From NCBI GenBank assembly GCA_015055965.1, contig SVHG01000003.1, positions 62,001-126,000 of the forward strand: a DNA stretch of 64,000 nucleotides, given 5' to 3'. The stretch comes from Clostridiales bacterium. GTDB taxonomy: Bacteria; Bacillota; Clostridia; Christensenellales; Borkfalkiaceae. A model generated the notes under the pieces. The model searched no databases. It saw only the letters and a list, made by a program, of their open reading frames with translations, and was not told the origin of the DNA. Both the position numbers and the translations under genes were made by a program. Positions 50,445 to 60,365 of this stretch are shown here, one piece after another (within the stretch, counting starts at the first letter, position 1; the number at the start of each line of letters is the position of its first letter).

Positions 50445-51983
50445 TTACTGCTTAAAAATTAACTCGTTAATGATTGCAGTAGCAACTTTAATTCCGTCCG
50501 CAGCGGCGCTAGTTATACCGCCGGCATATCCTGCACCTTCCCCAGCGGGATATAGACCAACCGTGTTTACGCTTTGCAAATTTTCACCGCGTAAAATTCT
50601 TAAGGGGGAAGAGGTTCTACTTTCTACGCCTGTAAATATAGCTCCGTTATCTGCAAAGCCTTTTATTTTTTTAGACATATCTATTGTAGCACTAATTAAT
50701 GAATTTGTAAACGATTTTTCAAAAAAATTATGCAAAGGATAAAATTCCGTACCCAATTTATAGGTCGGATGAACCCCATCAAAAGAAAAACTCTCTTTTT
50801 TATTAATAAAATCTTTTACGAGCTGAACGGGGGCTTTATATCCACCACCGCCTGCAATAAACGCTTTTTTTTCTAATTCTCGCTGAAATCTTACACCGGC
50901 AAGCGCATCTTCACCGCAAAAATCCGCGCGTGTTACCTTGCATACTAAAGCGCTATTTGCGTTTTTCCCATCACGGGCGAATTCGCTCATTCCATTTGTA
51001 ACTACTGCATTTTCTTCGCTAGTAGCCGGCATAACGTATCCGCCGGGACACATACAAAAGGTAAAAACGTCTCTTTCTCCGGCGTGGCTTACCAATTTAT
51101 ATTCCGCAGGAGGTAAAAGGTTATATTGCTTTCCGTATTGTGAAATGCCTATAAATTCCTGAGAGTGTTCAATTCTAAAACCCACTGCAAAATCCTTTGA
51201 TTCCATCATTACTCCGTGAGAATCAAGCATTTCAAAGGTATCTCTGGCGCTGTGACCAACTGCCAAAATTACCCTATTCGTTTTTATTGATCCTTCAACG
51301 CCATCTTGTTTATAAATTACACCTTCAACTGCGCCGTTTTTTATTATTATATCGTTAAGTTTTGCATTGAAAAGAACTTTACCACCAAGGCGAATGATTT
51401 CATTTCTAATATTTTTAATTACTCTTGGTAGATTATCGCTTCCAATATGCGGCTTTGAAAGATAAGCTATTTCCTTTGGTGCACCAAAAGAAACAAAATC
51501 TTCTAGAACTGTTTTTATGCGCTCGTTGTTAACTTGTGTATTTAATTTTCCATCTGAAAAAGTTCCGGCCCCGCCTTCACCAAATTGCACGTTACACTCC
51601 GTGTTTAACCTGCCAGTCGTATAAAAAATATTATTAATTTTTTCCCTTTCATCAACTGAAGAGCCTCTTTCAAGTAACGTAACTTTAACGCCGCTTCTAG
51701 CTAAATATAATGCGCAAAAAAGCCCACAGGGACCGCTTCCAACAACAACAGCCTCTCCACGAACTTGCCGATAATCGCGCTCTACGGGCACTTCTTGTAC
51801 TAAAGAATAGTCAATATTATATAAGAAGAAAATATTTGACTTATCGCGCGCATCTATTGATTTTTTAACTATTTTAAAACTTTTAATGTCGTTTGGCTTG
51901 ATTCTTTCTAGTTTTGCAACCTTTAAAATTAATGTATCCTCGCTTTCGCCAATTCTTAATTTTATACCGTTAATTCTCTTCAT
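50445..51983 (-). CDS. FAD-dependent dehydrogenase (COG2509-like)
   Basis: About 512 aa flavoprotein. The dinucleotide-binding fold is VVVGSGPCGLFCALYLARSGVKVTLLERG, followed by GRLNTECNVQFGEGGAGTFSDGKLNT and the C-terminal FAD contact GAGYAGGITSAAADGIK. It resembles the uncharacterised FAD-dependent dehydrogenase family of anaerobes. The N-terminal 80 residues are a small separate domain. ATG 51983 with GGAGG 9 nt upstream is chosen. It overlaps the next flavoprotein gene by 14 bp; the two are probably functionally linked. Confidence 0.87.
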   Translation of the reverse strand: MKRINGIKLRIGESEDTLILKVAKLERIKPNDIKSFKIVKKSIDARDKSNIFFLYNIDYSLVQEVPVERDYRQVRGEAVVVGSGPCGLFCALYLARSGVKVTLLERGSSVDEREKINNIFYTTGRLNTECNVQFGEGGAGTFSDGKLNTQVNNERIKTVLEDFVSFGAPKEIAYLSKPHIGSDNLPRVIKNIRNEIIRLGGKVLFNAKLNDIIIKNGAVEGVIYKQDGVEGSIKTNRVILAVGHSARDTFEMLDSHGVMMESKDFAVGFRIEHSQEFIGISQYGKQYNLLPPAEYKLVSHAGERDVFTFCMCPGGYVMPATSEENAVVTNGMSEFARDGKNANSALVCKVTRADFCGEDALAGVRFQRELEKKAFIAGGGGYKAPVQLVKDFINKKESFSFDGVHPTYKLGTEFYPLHNFFEKSFTNSLISATIDMSKKIKGFADNGAIFTGVESRTSSPLRILRGENLQSVNTVGLYPAGEGAGYAGGITSAAADGIKVATAIINELIFKQ

Positions 51984-53169
51984 TAAGAATAGCCTCCGAA
52001 GCAATCATTGCGCTTGTAAACGCCCATTGAAGATTATATCCTCCGCAATCGCCGTCCACGTTCAAAGCTTCCCCCACAACGTATAACCCGCCTAGTATTT
52101 TGCTTTGCATGGTATCAACGCAAATTTCAGCGGTATCAATTCCTCCGTTTGTGACCTGAGAGCTTTCAAATCCTGCAGTACCTTCCACTTTCAAGGTAAA
52201 CCCCTTAATTGAATATACCAAATTATAAATTGAATTTTTCTTAGCGATATCAGTATGTAAAAGATTACAATTTCTTGTAACCGCATAAATAAGTCTTGTG
52301 GGTAAAACGGAAATTAAAACCCTTTCCCAATCACTATTTCCGTCACACTTTTTAGTAAGCTTATCAATTAGCGTTTCAGCTGAAATTGTGGGAAGAAATT
52401 CTATTTTTAAAATGGGATTTTTAACTTCACTTAAGTACGCAGAAAGGGAAAAAATACTATTACCGCTAACGCCGTAATCAGTAAAAAGTATATCGCCTTC
52501 AAAGCTCTTAACATAGCGTTTATCGTCATATAGGCTAACTTTTGCTTCTTGCTTTATACCTTTTAACCCTTTTAATTTTTCTTTTTCGGTTTTAATTTGA
52601 ACCAAAGAAGGATTTAATTTTGTAAGCTTATGCCCTAAGTTTGTTAGTAAGGAATAGCTCTTTCCGTCAGTCATAAATCCTGCGCCGCTATTTCCGCCAA
52701 AAGCGCAGATAACTTTTTGTGCAAACGTCTTACTACCATCTGAGCATTCAATACAAAAGGCTTTTTCTTTAGTTATTTTTTTTACGTAAGCTTCTGTTTT
52801 AATTACAACACCTAAATCTTCTAGCTTAAAACGCAAAACGTCTAAAATTGCGCCTGCTGTAAATGAAGCGGGATATACCTTATTATCCTTTACGTCCGTT
52901 ATTAAGCCAAGCTCATCAAAGAAATTAAGTAGATTTTGATTTGAATATTTATGCAAAGCATTTTTTGCAAAATTAACGTCACCGTGGTAAAAGCCTTCGT
53001 TAACTTCAACGTTTGTAATATTGCCCTGCCCGTTACCGGTTGAGAGTATTTTTTTACCTACTCTTTTATTTCCTTCTAAAATTATTACGTTTGAACCAAG
53101 TTTCTTTCCAAGCTGCACCGCTGCGCATAGACCGGAAAAGCCACCGCCAATAATCGCCACTGAATACAT
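51970..53169 (-). CDS. BaiN/HI0933-type flavoprotein oxidoreductase
   Basis: About 399 aa. YSVAIIGGGFSGLCAAVQLGKKLG binds the ADP of FAD; GKKILSTGNGQGNITN is the hallmark of the HI0933/BaiN/YtfP family; the C-terminal LYVVGEALNVDGDCGGYNLQWAF closes the FAD site. Family members include flavin-dependent reductases of bile acid intermediates, but most are uncharacterised. ATG 53169 with GGAG 6 nt upstream preferred to the frame start at 53202. Confidence 0.9.
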   Translation of the reverse strand: MYSVAIIGGGFSGLCAAVQLGKKLGSNVIILEGNKRVGKKILSTGNGQGNITNVEVNEGFYHGDVNFAKNALHKYSNQNLLNFFDELGLITDVKDNKVYPASFTAGAILDVLRFKLEDLGVVIKTEAYVKKITKEKAFCIECSDGSKTFAQKVICAFGGNSGAGFMTDGKSYSLLTNLGHKLTKLNPSLVQIKTEKEKLKGLKGIKQEAKVSLYDDKRYVKSFEGDILFTDYGVSGNSIFSLSAYLSEVKNPILKIEFLPTISAETLIDKLTKKCDGNSDWERVLISVLPTRLIYAVTRNCNLLHTDIAKKNSIYNLVYSIKGFTLKVEGTAGFESSQVTNGGIDTAEICVDTMQSKILGGLYVVGEALNVDGDCGGYNLQWAFTSAMIASEAILNEEN

Positions 53170-53214
53170 ACAACACTCCGCAATTATACTTTTTTCTAAC
53201 ACAAAGTAAAATAT

Positions 53215-53243
53215 TTGACTTTGAATAGTAAATATATTAAAAT
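53215..53243 (+). promoter_or_regulatory. Promoter of the YegP-like/kinase-like pair
   Basis: TTGACT (53215-53220), 17 nt, TAAAAT (53238-53243), about 28 nt upstream of the AGGAC ribosome site and ATG at 53278. Confidence 0.75.
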
Positions 53244-53277
53244 ATATTCTACAAAAAAATAAAAGGACGTTTTACTT

Positions 53278-54060
53278 ATGATTATAGAATATTTGAAGGC
53301 TAACCCTCGTTTTTCTTTGATTTTTTTAATTTCAATATTAGTTTGCACGTTAATTATAACACTAATTGTGATTTTTTACAAGAAAAGCAAAACTAATATT
53401 TTAAATGATTTATCTAAAAATGCTGAAAACTGTGAAAATCCCAGTGGAATTTTAGATAATTTAGCTAACGAAGAGCTTCCCACTATAAAAAACGATAATT
53501 TTAATAATGAAGAAAACGCCTACGATACTCAAGAATCATTTTCTTCAATTGATAATTCTAATAACGATAATGTTGACGAAATTTACTCTATTGATCAAAT
53601 ACCTACCCCACAAACGGATGAATATATTGAAACAAGCAACGAAGAGTTAATTGAAGATTCCGCTTTAGAGCATCCCCTGAAAAAAGAAGAATGTGAGCAA
53701 CCTGAAGAAGAAAAAACTGAAATAATAAAATACGCAGGCAAATGGATTATTTACGAAGAGGATGGCAGATATTTTGCAGATTTGAAGGCTTCTAACGGCG
53801 AGCTTATGCTAAGAACAGAATCGTATTCCTCTTTAAGCGGTGTAAAAAGCGGTATAGAAACTTTAAAGAAAAATATAGAGCTTGAAAATTACGCCGTAAA
53901 TTTGGATAAAAACGGAAACTTCGTTTTTAAAATTTTTTCAACTGCAAAAAGGCTTCTTTGCGTTGGCGAAGGCTACTCTACAAGAGAGCAATGTGAAAAG
54001 GCCTTTTCTTCCGTTAAACGCTTTTCTAAAACGGCTAAAATTAGCGTAGCCGAAAAGTAA
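53278..54060 (+). CDS. Membrane-anchored protein with two YegP (DUF1508) repeats
   Basis: 260 aa: one N-terminal transmembrane helix (residues about 13-35), a long acidic, Asn-rich disordered stretch (about 40-155), then two YegP-type repeats. The first is YFADLKASNGELMLRTESYSSLSGVKSGIETLK, and the second NFVFKIFSTAKRLLCVGEGYSTREQCEKAFSSVK. YegP domains are small beta-beta-alpha units of unknown role. The stop is 1 nt from the next ATG. Confidence 0.85.
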   Translation: MIIEYLKANPRFSLIFLISILVCTLIITLIVIFYKKSKTNILNDLSKNAENCENPSGILDNLANEELPTIKNDNFNNEENAYDTQESFSSIDNSNNDNVDEIYSIDQIPTPQTDEYIETSNEELIEDSALEHPLKKEECEQPEEEKTEIIKYAGKWIIYEEDGRYFADLKASNGELMLRTESYSSLSGVKSGIETLKKNIELENYAVNLDKNGNFVFKIFSTAKRLLCVGEGYSTREQCEKAFSSVKRFSKTAKISVAEK

Positions 54061-54061
54061 A

Positions 54062-54952
54062 ATGAAAAATTTACTCAATAAATATCGCGTACAGGAAATA
54101 ATTCCTATTAATTACGGTTGGTCCGGTGATAAAAAGCATATTTTAATTTGTAATAACGGTGAAAAGTATATATTACGCGAATCGCCACAAGATTTATATC
54201 AAAAACGCAACGAACAATATTTTTACGCATTAGAATTAAACTGTATAAAAGAAAATCTTACTAAGCCAATAGAAAAAGGAACTCTTGAAAACGGTAACTT
54301 TTTTATTCTTTACACCTATCTGGAAGGCGAAAACGCGGAAAACGCTATAAATAAATATAGCAATACCGAAGCATACGCGCTTGGTTTTAAAGCAGGCGAA
54401 ATTCTGCAAAAAATTCACGGTGTAAAAGTAGTTCATCCCGCTATTCCTTGGTATGATAGGTATCTTCAAAAATACCAAAAGAAAATTGAAAACTATGAAA
54501 ACTGTCACTTAAAATTACCAAAAGGTGAAGTTATTCTACAATTTTATAAAGATAATTTATCCTTAATGAAAGATAGACCGCTCGTTTACACTCACGGCGA
54601 TTATCACCTGGGCAATATGGTTATTGATAACGGCATTTTAGGCATTATCGACTTTGATAAACTATCTATTGCCGATCCTTACGACGACTTAAAGCCCTAT
54701 TGCTGGAACGCTTTAAAAAGCGAACATTTCGCCACAGGTTTAATTAACGGATATTTTAATAATAAAATACCTGACGACTTTTTTAAAATACTAAAATTTT
54801 ATACGGCAGAATCGCTAATTTCTCATTTACCTTGGTCTATTAAATTCGGCAAAAAAGATATTGAAACGGCATTTTTTGTGTACGAATGCGCAATGAAATG
54901 GTATGACAATTTCAATTTAACCGTACCCACTTGGTATTTAGGCGTGAAATAG
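54062..54952 (+). CDS. Aminoglycoside-phosphotransferase-fold kinase-like protein
   Basis: 296 aa, protein-kinase-like fold. YILRESP holds a candidate ATP-binding residue, YTHGDYHLGNMVID is the catalytic Brenner loop, and GIIDFDKLSIADPYDDL the metal-binding Asp motif. Related proteins include choline kinases, homoserine kinase II and CotS-type spore coat proteins. Antibiotic resistance should not be assumed. Translationally coupled to the membrane protein upstream. Confidence 0.85.
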   Translation: MKNLLNKYRVQEIIPINYGWSGDKKHILICNNGEKYILRESPQDLYQKRNEQYFYALELNCIKENLTKPIEKGTLENGNFFILYTYLEGENAENAINKYSNTEAYALGFKAGEILQKIHGVKVVHPAIPWYDRYLQKYQKKIENYENCHLKLPKGEVILQFYKDNLSLMKDRPLVYTHGDYHLGNMVIDNGILGIIDFDKLSIADPYDDLKPYCWNALKSEHFATGLINGYFNNKIPDDFFKILKFYTAESLISHLPWSIKFGKKDIETAFFVYECAMKWYDNFNLTVPTWYLGVK

Positions 54953-55002
54953 TATTTCGCATCCAATAAGATTCATTCCTTCACAATCAAATAATTACTG
55001 TT

Positions 55003-55045
55003 AAAAAGAGGCTTAAATGAAATTTTTTTAGGTCTTTTTTTAATA
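55003..55045 (+). terminator. Probable terminator after the kinase-like gene
   Basis: AAAAAGA and TCTTTTT pair with a partly paired interior, followed by TTTTTTTAAT. The stem is weak and A/U-rich. Confidence 0.45.
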
Positions 55046-55073
55046 TTTATTTTAAATGCAGATAAAATTCTTT

Positions 55074-55102
55074 TGATTTATTTTGCTCAAGGTAGTATAA
55101 TA
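55074..55102 (+). promoter_or_regulatory. Promoter of the M13 peptidase gene
   Basis: TTGATT (55074-55079), 17 nt, TATAAT (55097-55102), about 50 nt upstream of the start codon. Confidence 0.8.
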
Positions 55103-55155
55103 TAATACAAATAATTGTTTTCACGATAGTGAAACATGCTTTTCGGAGGAAAAAA

Positions 55156-57054
55156 ATGGAAAAAATCAGAATACAAGACGATTTATATACCTACGTTAAC
55201 CAAGAAACTTTAGACAAATTAGTTATTCCCGACGATCAACCCGCAACAGGCGGTTTCCAAACTCTTGCCGTAGAAGTTGAAAAGTTAATGATTGGCGAAT
55301 TCAATGAAATGTGCGCTAACAACAGTTATCCCAATTCTTACTTAGAAAATGCATGCAAGCTCTTTAAAATTGCAAAGAATGCAGAAAAGAAAGAAGCAGA
55401 CGGTATTACTCCCGCTTTAAGAAACGTTGCAATTCTTAACGATATTAAGAACCTTAAGGATTTAAGTGCTTCTTATAAAGCATTAATGTTAAAAAGAATT
55501 CCTCTTCCCTTCAACCTTTCAGTTGATACGGATATGAAGAACACCAAGCAACATTGTGTTTGCATTCAAGGCCCAAGCGTTATTTTACCCGACGCTTCAT
55601 ATTATAAGCCCGAAATGGCTCAACAAAAAGAAATGATCTTAGGCATTTGGACCAACGTTGCAAGAATGATTATTGCAAAAACCGATTTAAGCCCTGAAGA
55701 TCAAAACAAATACATTGAAGACACCTTAGCATTTGACGCTATTCTTGGTGGATTAGTTAAAACCAGCGAAGAATGGTCTGAATACGTTAAAATGTATAAT
55801 CCCACTAAGACTTCAAGAGTTGCATCTTTCGTTAAGACCTTAAACTTAAAGAAGATTTTAAAGTCTTTATTCGATTGCATTCCCGAAACTATTATCGTAA
55901 CTGAACCCAGATACTTCAAGAGCTTCGTAACCGTTCTTAACGAAGAAACCTTTGAATTATACAAGCACTGGGCATACGTTAAGGCTATTTTAGCATCTTG
56001 CGAGCTTCTTTCTGAAGAATTAAGAGAATTAGGCGGTATGTATTACCGTACTATTGCAGGTATTAAAGCTGGTACTCCTATTGAAAAATTCGCTTACCAC
56101 CTTGCTTCAGGTATGTATTCTGAGCCCGTTGGCTTATATTACGGTGAAAAATATTTCGGCGAAGAAGCTAAAAAGGATATTACAGAAATCGTATATCAAA
56201 TTATTGATACTTACAAAACCAGAATTCAAAACAACGATATTTTAGAACCCGCAACTAAGGAAAAAGCGATATTAAAACTATCAAAAATAGGCGTTAAAAT
56301 GGGATATCCCGATAAGGTTCAAGATATCTACGCAAAGTTAACCTTTAACGAAAACGATTCTTTATTTGATATCGTTCGCTCTTTAGGTCAAATTAGATTA
56401 TTAGAATCTTTAAGTAAATTAAACGAACCCACTAACCCCGAAAAATGGCAAATGCCCGGTCACATGGTAAACGCTTGCTACGATCCTTTCGTAAACGACA
56501 TTACCTTCCCCGCTGCTATTTTACAGCCCCCCTTCTATTCTATTAAGCAAACCAGAAGCGAAAACTTAGGCGGTATTGGCGCAGTAATAGGCCACGAAAT
56601 CTCACACGCATTCGACAGTAACGGCGCAAAATGTGATGAAAACGGTAATATTAACAACTGGTGGACCAAGCTAGACGAAAGAAAGTTCAAATCTAAAGTT
56701 AACGCAATGATTAAGCAGTTTGACGGTATTGAGCTTCCTTGGGGTAAGGTTAACGGTAAATTTATCGTTAGCGAAAACATGGCAGATAACGGCGGTATGG
56801 CTGTTACTCTTGAAATCATGTCTAAAACCGAAGGAGCTTCTTATGAAGAATACTTTACCAATTGGGCTAAGGTTTGGTGTATAAAGGCTAAACCCGAATA
56901 TCTACAGTTACTTCTTAACTTAGACGTTCACGGACCTAGCATTCTACGCGCAAACATGCCTCCTAGAAACTTCCCTGAATGGTATTCAACCTTCAAGGTT
57001 AAAAACACGGATAAAATGTATATTGCACCTAGTAAGCGTGTAGTAATTTGGTAA
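55156..57054 (+). CDS. pepO: M13 family metallopeptidase (PepO-like)
   Basis: Neprilysin-family zinc endopeptidase degrading peptides. About 632 aa. GAVIGHEISHAFDSNG holds the HExxH zinc motif near residue 480, and SENMADNGGMAV the third ligand (ExxxD). The conserved C-terminal substrate and zinc-site region is LRANMPPRNFPEWYSTFKVK. No signal peptide or membrane helix, so intracellular as in lactic-acid-bacterial PepO. ATG 55156 has GGAGG upstream; an ATG at 55129 does not. Codons favour C-ending forms, suggesting high expression. Confidence 0.95.
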   Translation: MEKIRIQDDLYTYVNQETLDKLVIPDDQPATGGFQTLAVEVEKLMIGEFNEMCANNSYPNSYLENACKLFKIAKNAEKKEADGITPALRNVAILNDIKNLKDLSASYKALMLKRIPLPFNLSVDTDMKNTKQHCVCIQGPSVILPDASYYKPEMAQQKEMILGIWTNVARMIIAKTDLSPEDQNKYIEDTLAFDAILGGLVKTSEEWSEYVKMYNPTKTSRVASFVKTLNLKKILKSLFDCIPETIIVTEPRYFKSFVTVLNEETFELYKHWAYVKAILASCELLSEELRELGGMYYRTIAGIKAGTPIEKFAYHLASGMYSEPVGLYYGEKYFGEEAKKDITEIVYQIIDTYKTRIQNNDILEPATKEKAILKLSKIGVKMGYPDKVQDIYAKLTFNENDSLFDIVRSLGQIRLLESLSKLNEPTNPEKWQMPGHMVNACYDPFVNDITFPAAILQPPFYSIKQTRSENLGGIGAVIGHEISHAFDSNGAKCDENGNINNWWTKLDERKFKSKVNAMIKQFDGIELPWGKVNGKFIVSENMADNGGMAVTLEIMSKTEGASYEEYFTNWAKVWCIKAKPEYLQLLLNLDVHGPSILRANMPPRNFPEWYSTFKVKNTDKMYIAPSKRVVIW

Positions 57055-57072
57055 CAAAATAAACGGTAAAAA

Positions 57073-57110
57073 ACACCTCTTTAAGTTAAAGGCTTGAAGA
57101 GGTGTATTTA
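57073..57110 (+). terminator. Terminator of the M13 gene
   Basis: ACACCTCTT and AAGAGGTGT form a stable stem; only a modest U-run (ATTTAAT) follows. Confidence 0.7.
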
Positions 57111-57128
57111 ATCTATATTTAATCAATT

Positions 57129-58124
57129 ATGATAACAAAATCAATTAACGTTCAAAATTTGTGTGTTCCCTGCTATAATTTTTGCAAATATTGCTTATTA
57201 TCATGGGATGGCAAAACCATAGGCATAGATTATAAAAGAAGTTTAAATTACGCCAAAAATTTCTATGATTGGTTAAAAAAGAACAAACCAGATATTAAGT
57301 TTAGTTATTCTTTTGGCTATTCAATGGAACACCCTGACTTGTTTAACGCCATAAATTTTATGCAAAAAACAAACTCCCCCGGTGGAGAATTTTTGCAGTT
57401 TGACGGAATGAAAAAAAGAAATAATACAGAATTAAAAAATTTTCTTTTTCAACTAAAATCAGCCGGTATTAAACTAATCAATTTAACCTTTTACGGAAAT
57501 GAAACTTTTCATGATAAGTTTGCAAATAGACAAGGCGATTACGCGTTAATGCTTAACACCTTTAATATCGCTTTAGAAATTGGATTAGAGGTTGAAATTG
57601 GCATACCCGTTTTAAAAGAAAATTTATTACAATTAGATGAACTAATAGATGTTTTTGCTAACAAAAGCTCAAATTTATTTTTATTTACGCCACACTCCGG
57701 CAGTAGAGGCAAAAATTTATTAGAGCAAAAAATTTCACTTAACGACTATAATTCAATGAGCGAAAAAGTGAAAAAATATTTAAATAGAAACAACAATAAA
57801 ACCCCTTACGAATGGCTATCAAATCCACCCACGGAAGTTAAATACAGAACGCTGCAGCTTTCATTACTTCCGTCTAACATAGTCCAATTAGAAAACACTC
57901 CATTTGAAGAAGTTCTTTCTTATTTAGAACAAATAGATAACGATTATTATTCCGTTATTCCCTCCTTTAACGAATTACTTAAAATTTACTGTGATAACAA
58001 CGATTTACGCTTGTATACTAAAAAAGATTTATACAGAATTTATAGAAGTAAATTCATTGATGAAAATAAATTAAAAATATTAGACGTTACCGACGAACGC
58101 TATTCCGGTAGCTTTAGATATTAA
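57129..58124 (+). CDS. Radical SAM protein of unknown function
   Basis: 331 aa. The N-terminal CVPCYNFCKYCLLSW contains the CxxxCxxC cluster that binds the SAM-cleaving 4Fe-4S centre, with an extra Cys three residues before it. A partial TIM barrel is suggested by repeated strands (KFSYSFGYSMEHP, LINLTFYG, VEIGIPVLKENL, LFLFTPHSGSRG). No C-terminal SPASM cysteines are seen. Apparently monocistronic, so no neighbour hints at a substrate. Confidence 0.82.
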   Translation: MITKSINVQNLCVPCYNFCKYCLLSWDGKTIGIDYKRSLNYAKNFYDWLKKNKPDIKFSYSFGYSMEHPDLFNAINFMQKTNSPGGEFLQFDGMKKRNNTELKNFLFQLKSAGIKLINLTFYGNETFHDKFANRQGDYALMLNTFNIALEIGLEVEIGIPVLKENLLQLDELIDVFANKSSNLFLFTPHSGSRGKNLLEQKISLNDYNSMSEKVKKYLNRNNNKTPYEWLSNPPTEVKYRTLQLSLLPSNIVQLENTPFEEVLSYLEQIDNDYYSVIPSFNELLKIYCDNNDLRLYTKKDLYRIYRSKFIDENKLKILDVTDERYSGSFRY

Positions 58125-58126
58125 AA

Positions 58127-58168
58127 AAACGCACTCTTTAGCCTTGGCAAAAGGGTGCGTTTAATTTT
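58127..58168. terminator. Bidirectional terminator (radical SAM / PAP2)
   Basis: AAACGCACTCTTT pairs with AAAAGGGTGCGTTT around AGCCTTGGC, flanked by an A-run on the left and TTTAATTTTT on the right. It separates two convergent genes. Confidence 0.88.
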
Positions 58169-58180
58169 TATGCAGTTTTA

Positions 58181-59185
58181 TTAATTTTTAATTTCCTCTT
58201 CGATTAAGCATGGCTTGGTTCTTTCTACTAAATCGCTGATAGTAATTTTTTTCATTATTTTATTAACGATAAATATAGATAAACAGGTTGAAACAAGAGT
58301 TATCAAAGCGCCAAAAGTAACGTCCGTTAAAAAATGTGCGCCAACTAAAATTCTACTAAACATTACTGCTAAAACGTAAGCAATTACAACGACTACGGTT
58401 ATAACCTTTTTTGCAAGCGTATTAGTTTTTTCAAACAAAGAAGGAATTAGGATCAACGTTATCACCATTGTACCCGCAGAAGTATGACCTGAGGGAAAAG
58501 ACTTAAACCAATCAGATCCTGCATTGTATAAAGTTACTAAATCTGCCTCTATTTCAGGAATTCCCCATTGAAACTGAAACCATTTGCGGTATACGGTGAA
58601 ATCATCCATCATAAACATTGCTCTATATCTAGGTCTACCAGCAAGAGCTTTTAATAAATGAGTTAATACCTGCGAAATCAACGCTGTACCCAAAACGATA
58701 AATGCCCAAACGATCATTTTATTCAAGAATGATGAAGGCAATCTTTGCGTTAAATAAAAGAGTAAAAAGGTCATGCACGCGCCTAATAAAGCGTAAGCAA
58801 TCGTATCACCTATTCCGCCAATAAAATCAGTAAAATCTAAATGAATTGCCAAATATTTAAATAGCTTATAATTCATATAGAACAGTAATGCAACAGAAAT
58901 TAAAACTGCAACCACTTGCATAACAATGTTTATAACTGATTTTTCTCTTCTTTTAAAGTTATGAAAAATAAGAGCCGATGCAAAAGCAGTAATTAAATAT
59001 ATTGGCATTTCCCCAATAATTTCAAATATTATGCCAAACAAGTTATGCGTGTAATAATTACCCTCTTTTAAAGCTACAAGCTTTTGGCTAATTTGTAAGT
59101 CAAGAAAAGTTCCAACGATAAGTAAAATCAATAAAACGATTAAACAAACGAAAGGAAGCATATTCTTTTTTATTATATCCTTCAT
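58181..59185 (-). CDS. PAP2 superfamily membrane phosphatase
   Basis: 334 aa with about seven or eight transmembrane helices and the three-part phosphatase motif: KALAGRPRYR (KxxxxxxRP-like), SFPSGHTSAG (PSGH) and SRILVGAHFLTDV (SRxxxxxHxxxD). Likely dephosphorylates a lipid pyrophosphate or phosphatidate at the membrane; undecaprenyl-PP is one candidate. Follows the YitT gene after 9 bp. Confidence 0.9.
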   Translation of the reverse strand: MKDIIKKNMLPFVCLIVLLILLIVGTFLDLQISQKLVALKEGNYYTHNLFGIIFEIIGEMPIYLITAFASALIFHNFKRREKSVINIVMQVVAVLISVALLFYMNYKLFKYLAIHLDFTDFIGGIGDTIAYALLGACMTFLLFYLTQRLPSSFLNKMIVWAFIVLGTALISQVLTHLLKALAGRPRYRAMFMMDDFTVYRKWFQFQWGIPEIEADLVTLYNAGSDWFKSFPSGHTSAGTMVITLILIPSLFEKTNTLAKKVITVVVVIAYVLAVMFSRILVGAHFLTDVTFGALITLVSTCLSIFIVNKIMKKITISDLVERTKPCLIEEEIKN

Positions 59186-59194
59186 TTTATCCCC

Positions 59195-60124
59195 CTATTT
59201 ATTAAACATTCCAAACACTTCGCTAACAGAAGAAGCAAAGGCAAAAGTATCCGGATATTTCTTTAATATTTTTTCAAAATCAGCAACTTGTCTGCTTCTT
59301 ATTACGCAAATTAACAAAAATTTATCTTTGTTTTCATACATACCCTTTGCCTGCGTAACGGTTACGCTATGACCTAATTTTTCTATTAATTCTTTAGAAA
59401 GCTCAACGGGATGTTCCGTAACGACTTCAAATTTTAATGCTTTTTTTACACCGTTTAAAATATATTCGCAAACCTTACTAAAAATGATTATATAAATAAG
59501 TGAAAGCAACACGCCTTCAATATCTTCAAATACGAAATAAGATGCAATAATAACTATTGCGTTAACGGTAAATAATAAAATAGACACGTTTGCGCGCGGT
59601 CTTTTCTTTTGAACTAAAGCAACTATTATATCTACACCACCCAAGCTGGCGTTCATTCTAAACATTGCAGCTATTGCTACACCTGCAGAAAAACCGCTAA
59701 TCACAGCGCAAAATAAACGTCTTCCAAAATCAAAATAGGTTTCACCACCAATAGTGACCATAGTATTAAAAAAGCGTAAGCGCTCTGCTTGCTCTATTTT
59801 ATCCAATAAAAAGAAGGTTATACACATTAAAGTTACGCTTAACGTTGTGTATACGGCAAAACGCTTTGAAAGACTAAAAAACGACCAAATTAAAAGAGGG
59901 GCGTTTATTAATAACAATACGAAAGAACCGGTGCTAAGCTCATACTTCTTTTCTATCATTGCCAAAATACCGCTTAGCCCACTAGGCGCAAAATCATTAC
60001 CCAAAACAAAAATGTAAGTTGTTAAAGAATAAAAAAGAGTTGCGAAGAATATCACTATCAAACAATTTAATTCAGATATTTTTGATTTATTTACCCTTGC
60101 GAGAGTATCAATTTTTTCTTTCAT
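59195..60124 (-). CDS. YitT family membrane protein (third paralogue)
   Basis: About 309 aa with the family segments VLGNDFAPSGLSGILAMIEKK and MNASLGGVDIIVALVQKKRP, and the C-terminal DUF2179 domain (GHSVTVTQAKGMYENKDKFLLICVI). ATG 60124 gives the normal N-terminus; the frame extends to 60187 without support. In an operon with the PAP2 phosphatase. Confidence 0.9.
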   Translation of the reverse strand: MKEKIDTLARVNKSKISELNCLIVIFFATLFYSLTTYIFVLGNDFAPSGLSGILAMIEKKYELSTGSFVLLLINAPLLIWSFFSLSKRFAVYTTLSVTLMCITFFLLDKIEQAERLRFFNTMVTIGGETYFDFGRRLFCAVISGFSAGVAIAAMFRMNASLGGVDIIVALVQKKRPRANVSILLFTVNAIVIIASYFVFEDIEGVLLSLIYIIIFSKVCEYILNGVKKALKFEVVTEHPVELSKELIEKLGHSVTVTQAKGMYENKDKFLLICVIRSRQVADFEKILKKYPDTFAFASSVSEVFGMFNK

Positions 60125-60335
60125 AAGTAAGTACCGTAAATTTTTAATAAGATAATAATAACACAACGAAATGAAAATGTCACTCAAATAAACAAGAACT
60201 ATTAAATTTAAAAATATTATTTTTAAACTCTACAGTAAATTTTAAAAAAAATATACCTATACTTAAATGATTTAGTAATAGCACTCGCTTTTTAATGAGT
60301 TTTTTATGAATAAATAAATTTTTAATAAAAAATCG

Positions 60336-60365
60336 TTAGTAAATTCATTAGTTTTATGTTATAAT
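60336..60365 (+). promoter_or_regulatory. leuS promoter with extended -10
   Basis: TTAGTA (60336-60341), 18 nt, TATAAT (60360-60365) preceded by TGT, an extended -10. The leader to the ATG is about 35 nt, too short for a T-box. Confidence 0.75.

Noticed and set aside
54062..54952. Aminoglycoside resistance gene
   Set aside because: The fold is shared by many kinases and spore-coat proteins; context (coupled to a YegP-type membrane protein) and chromosomal setting give no reason to call resistance.
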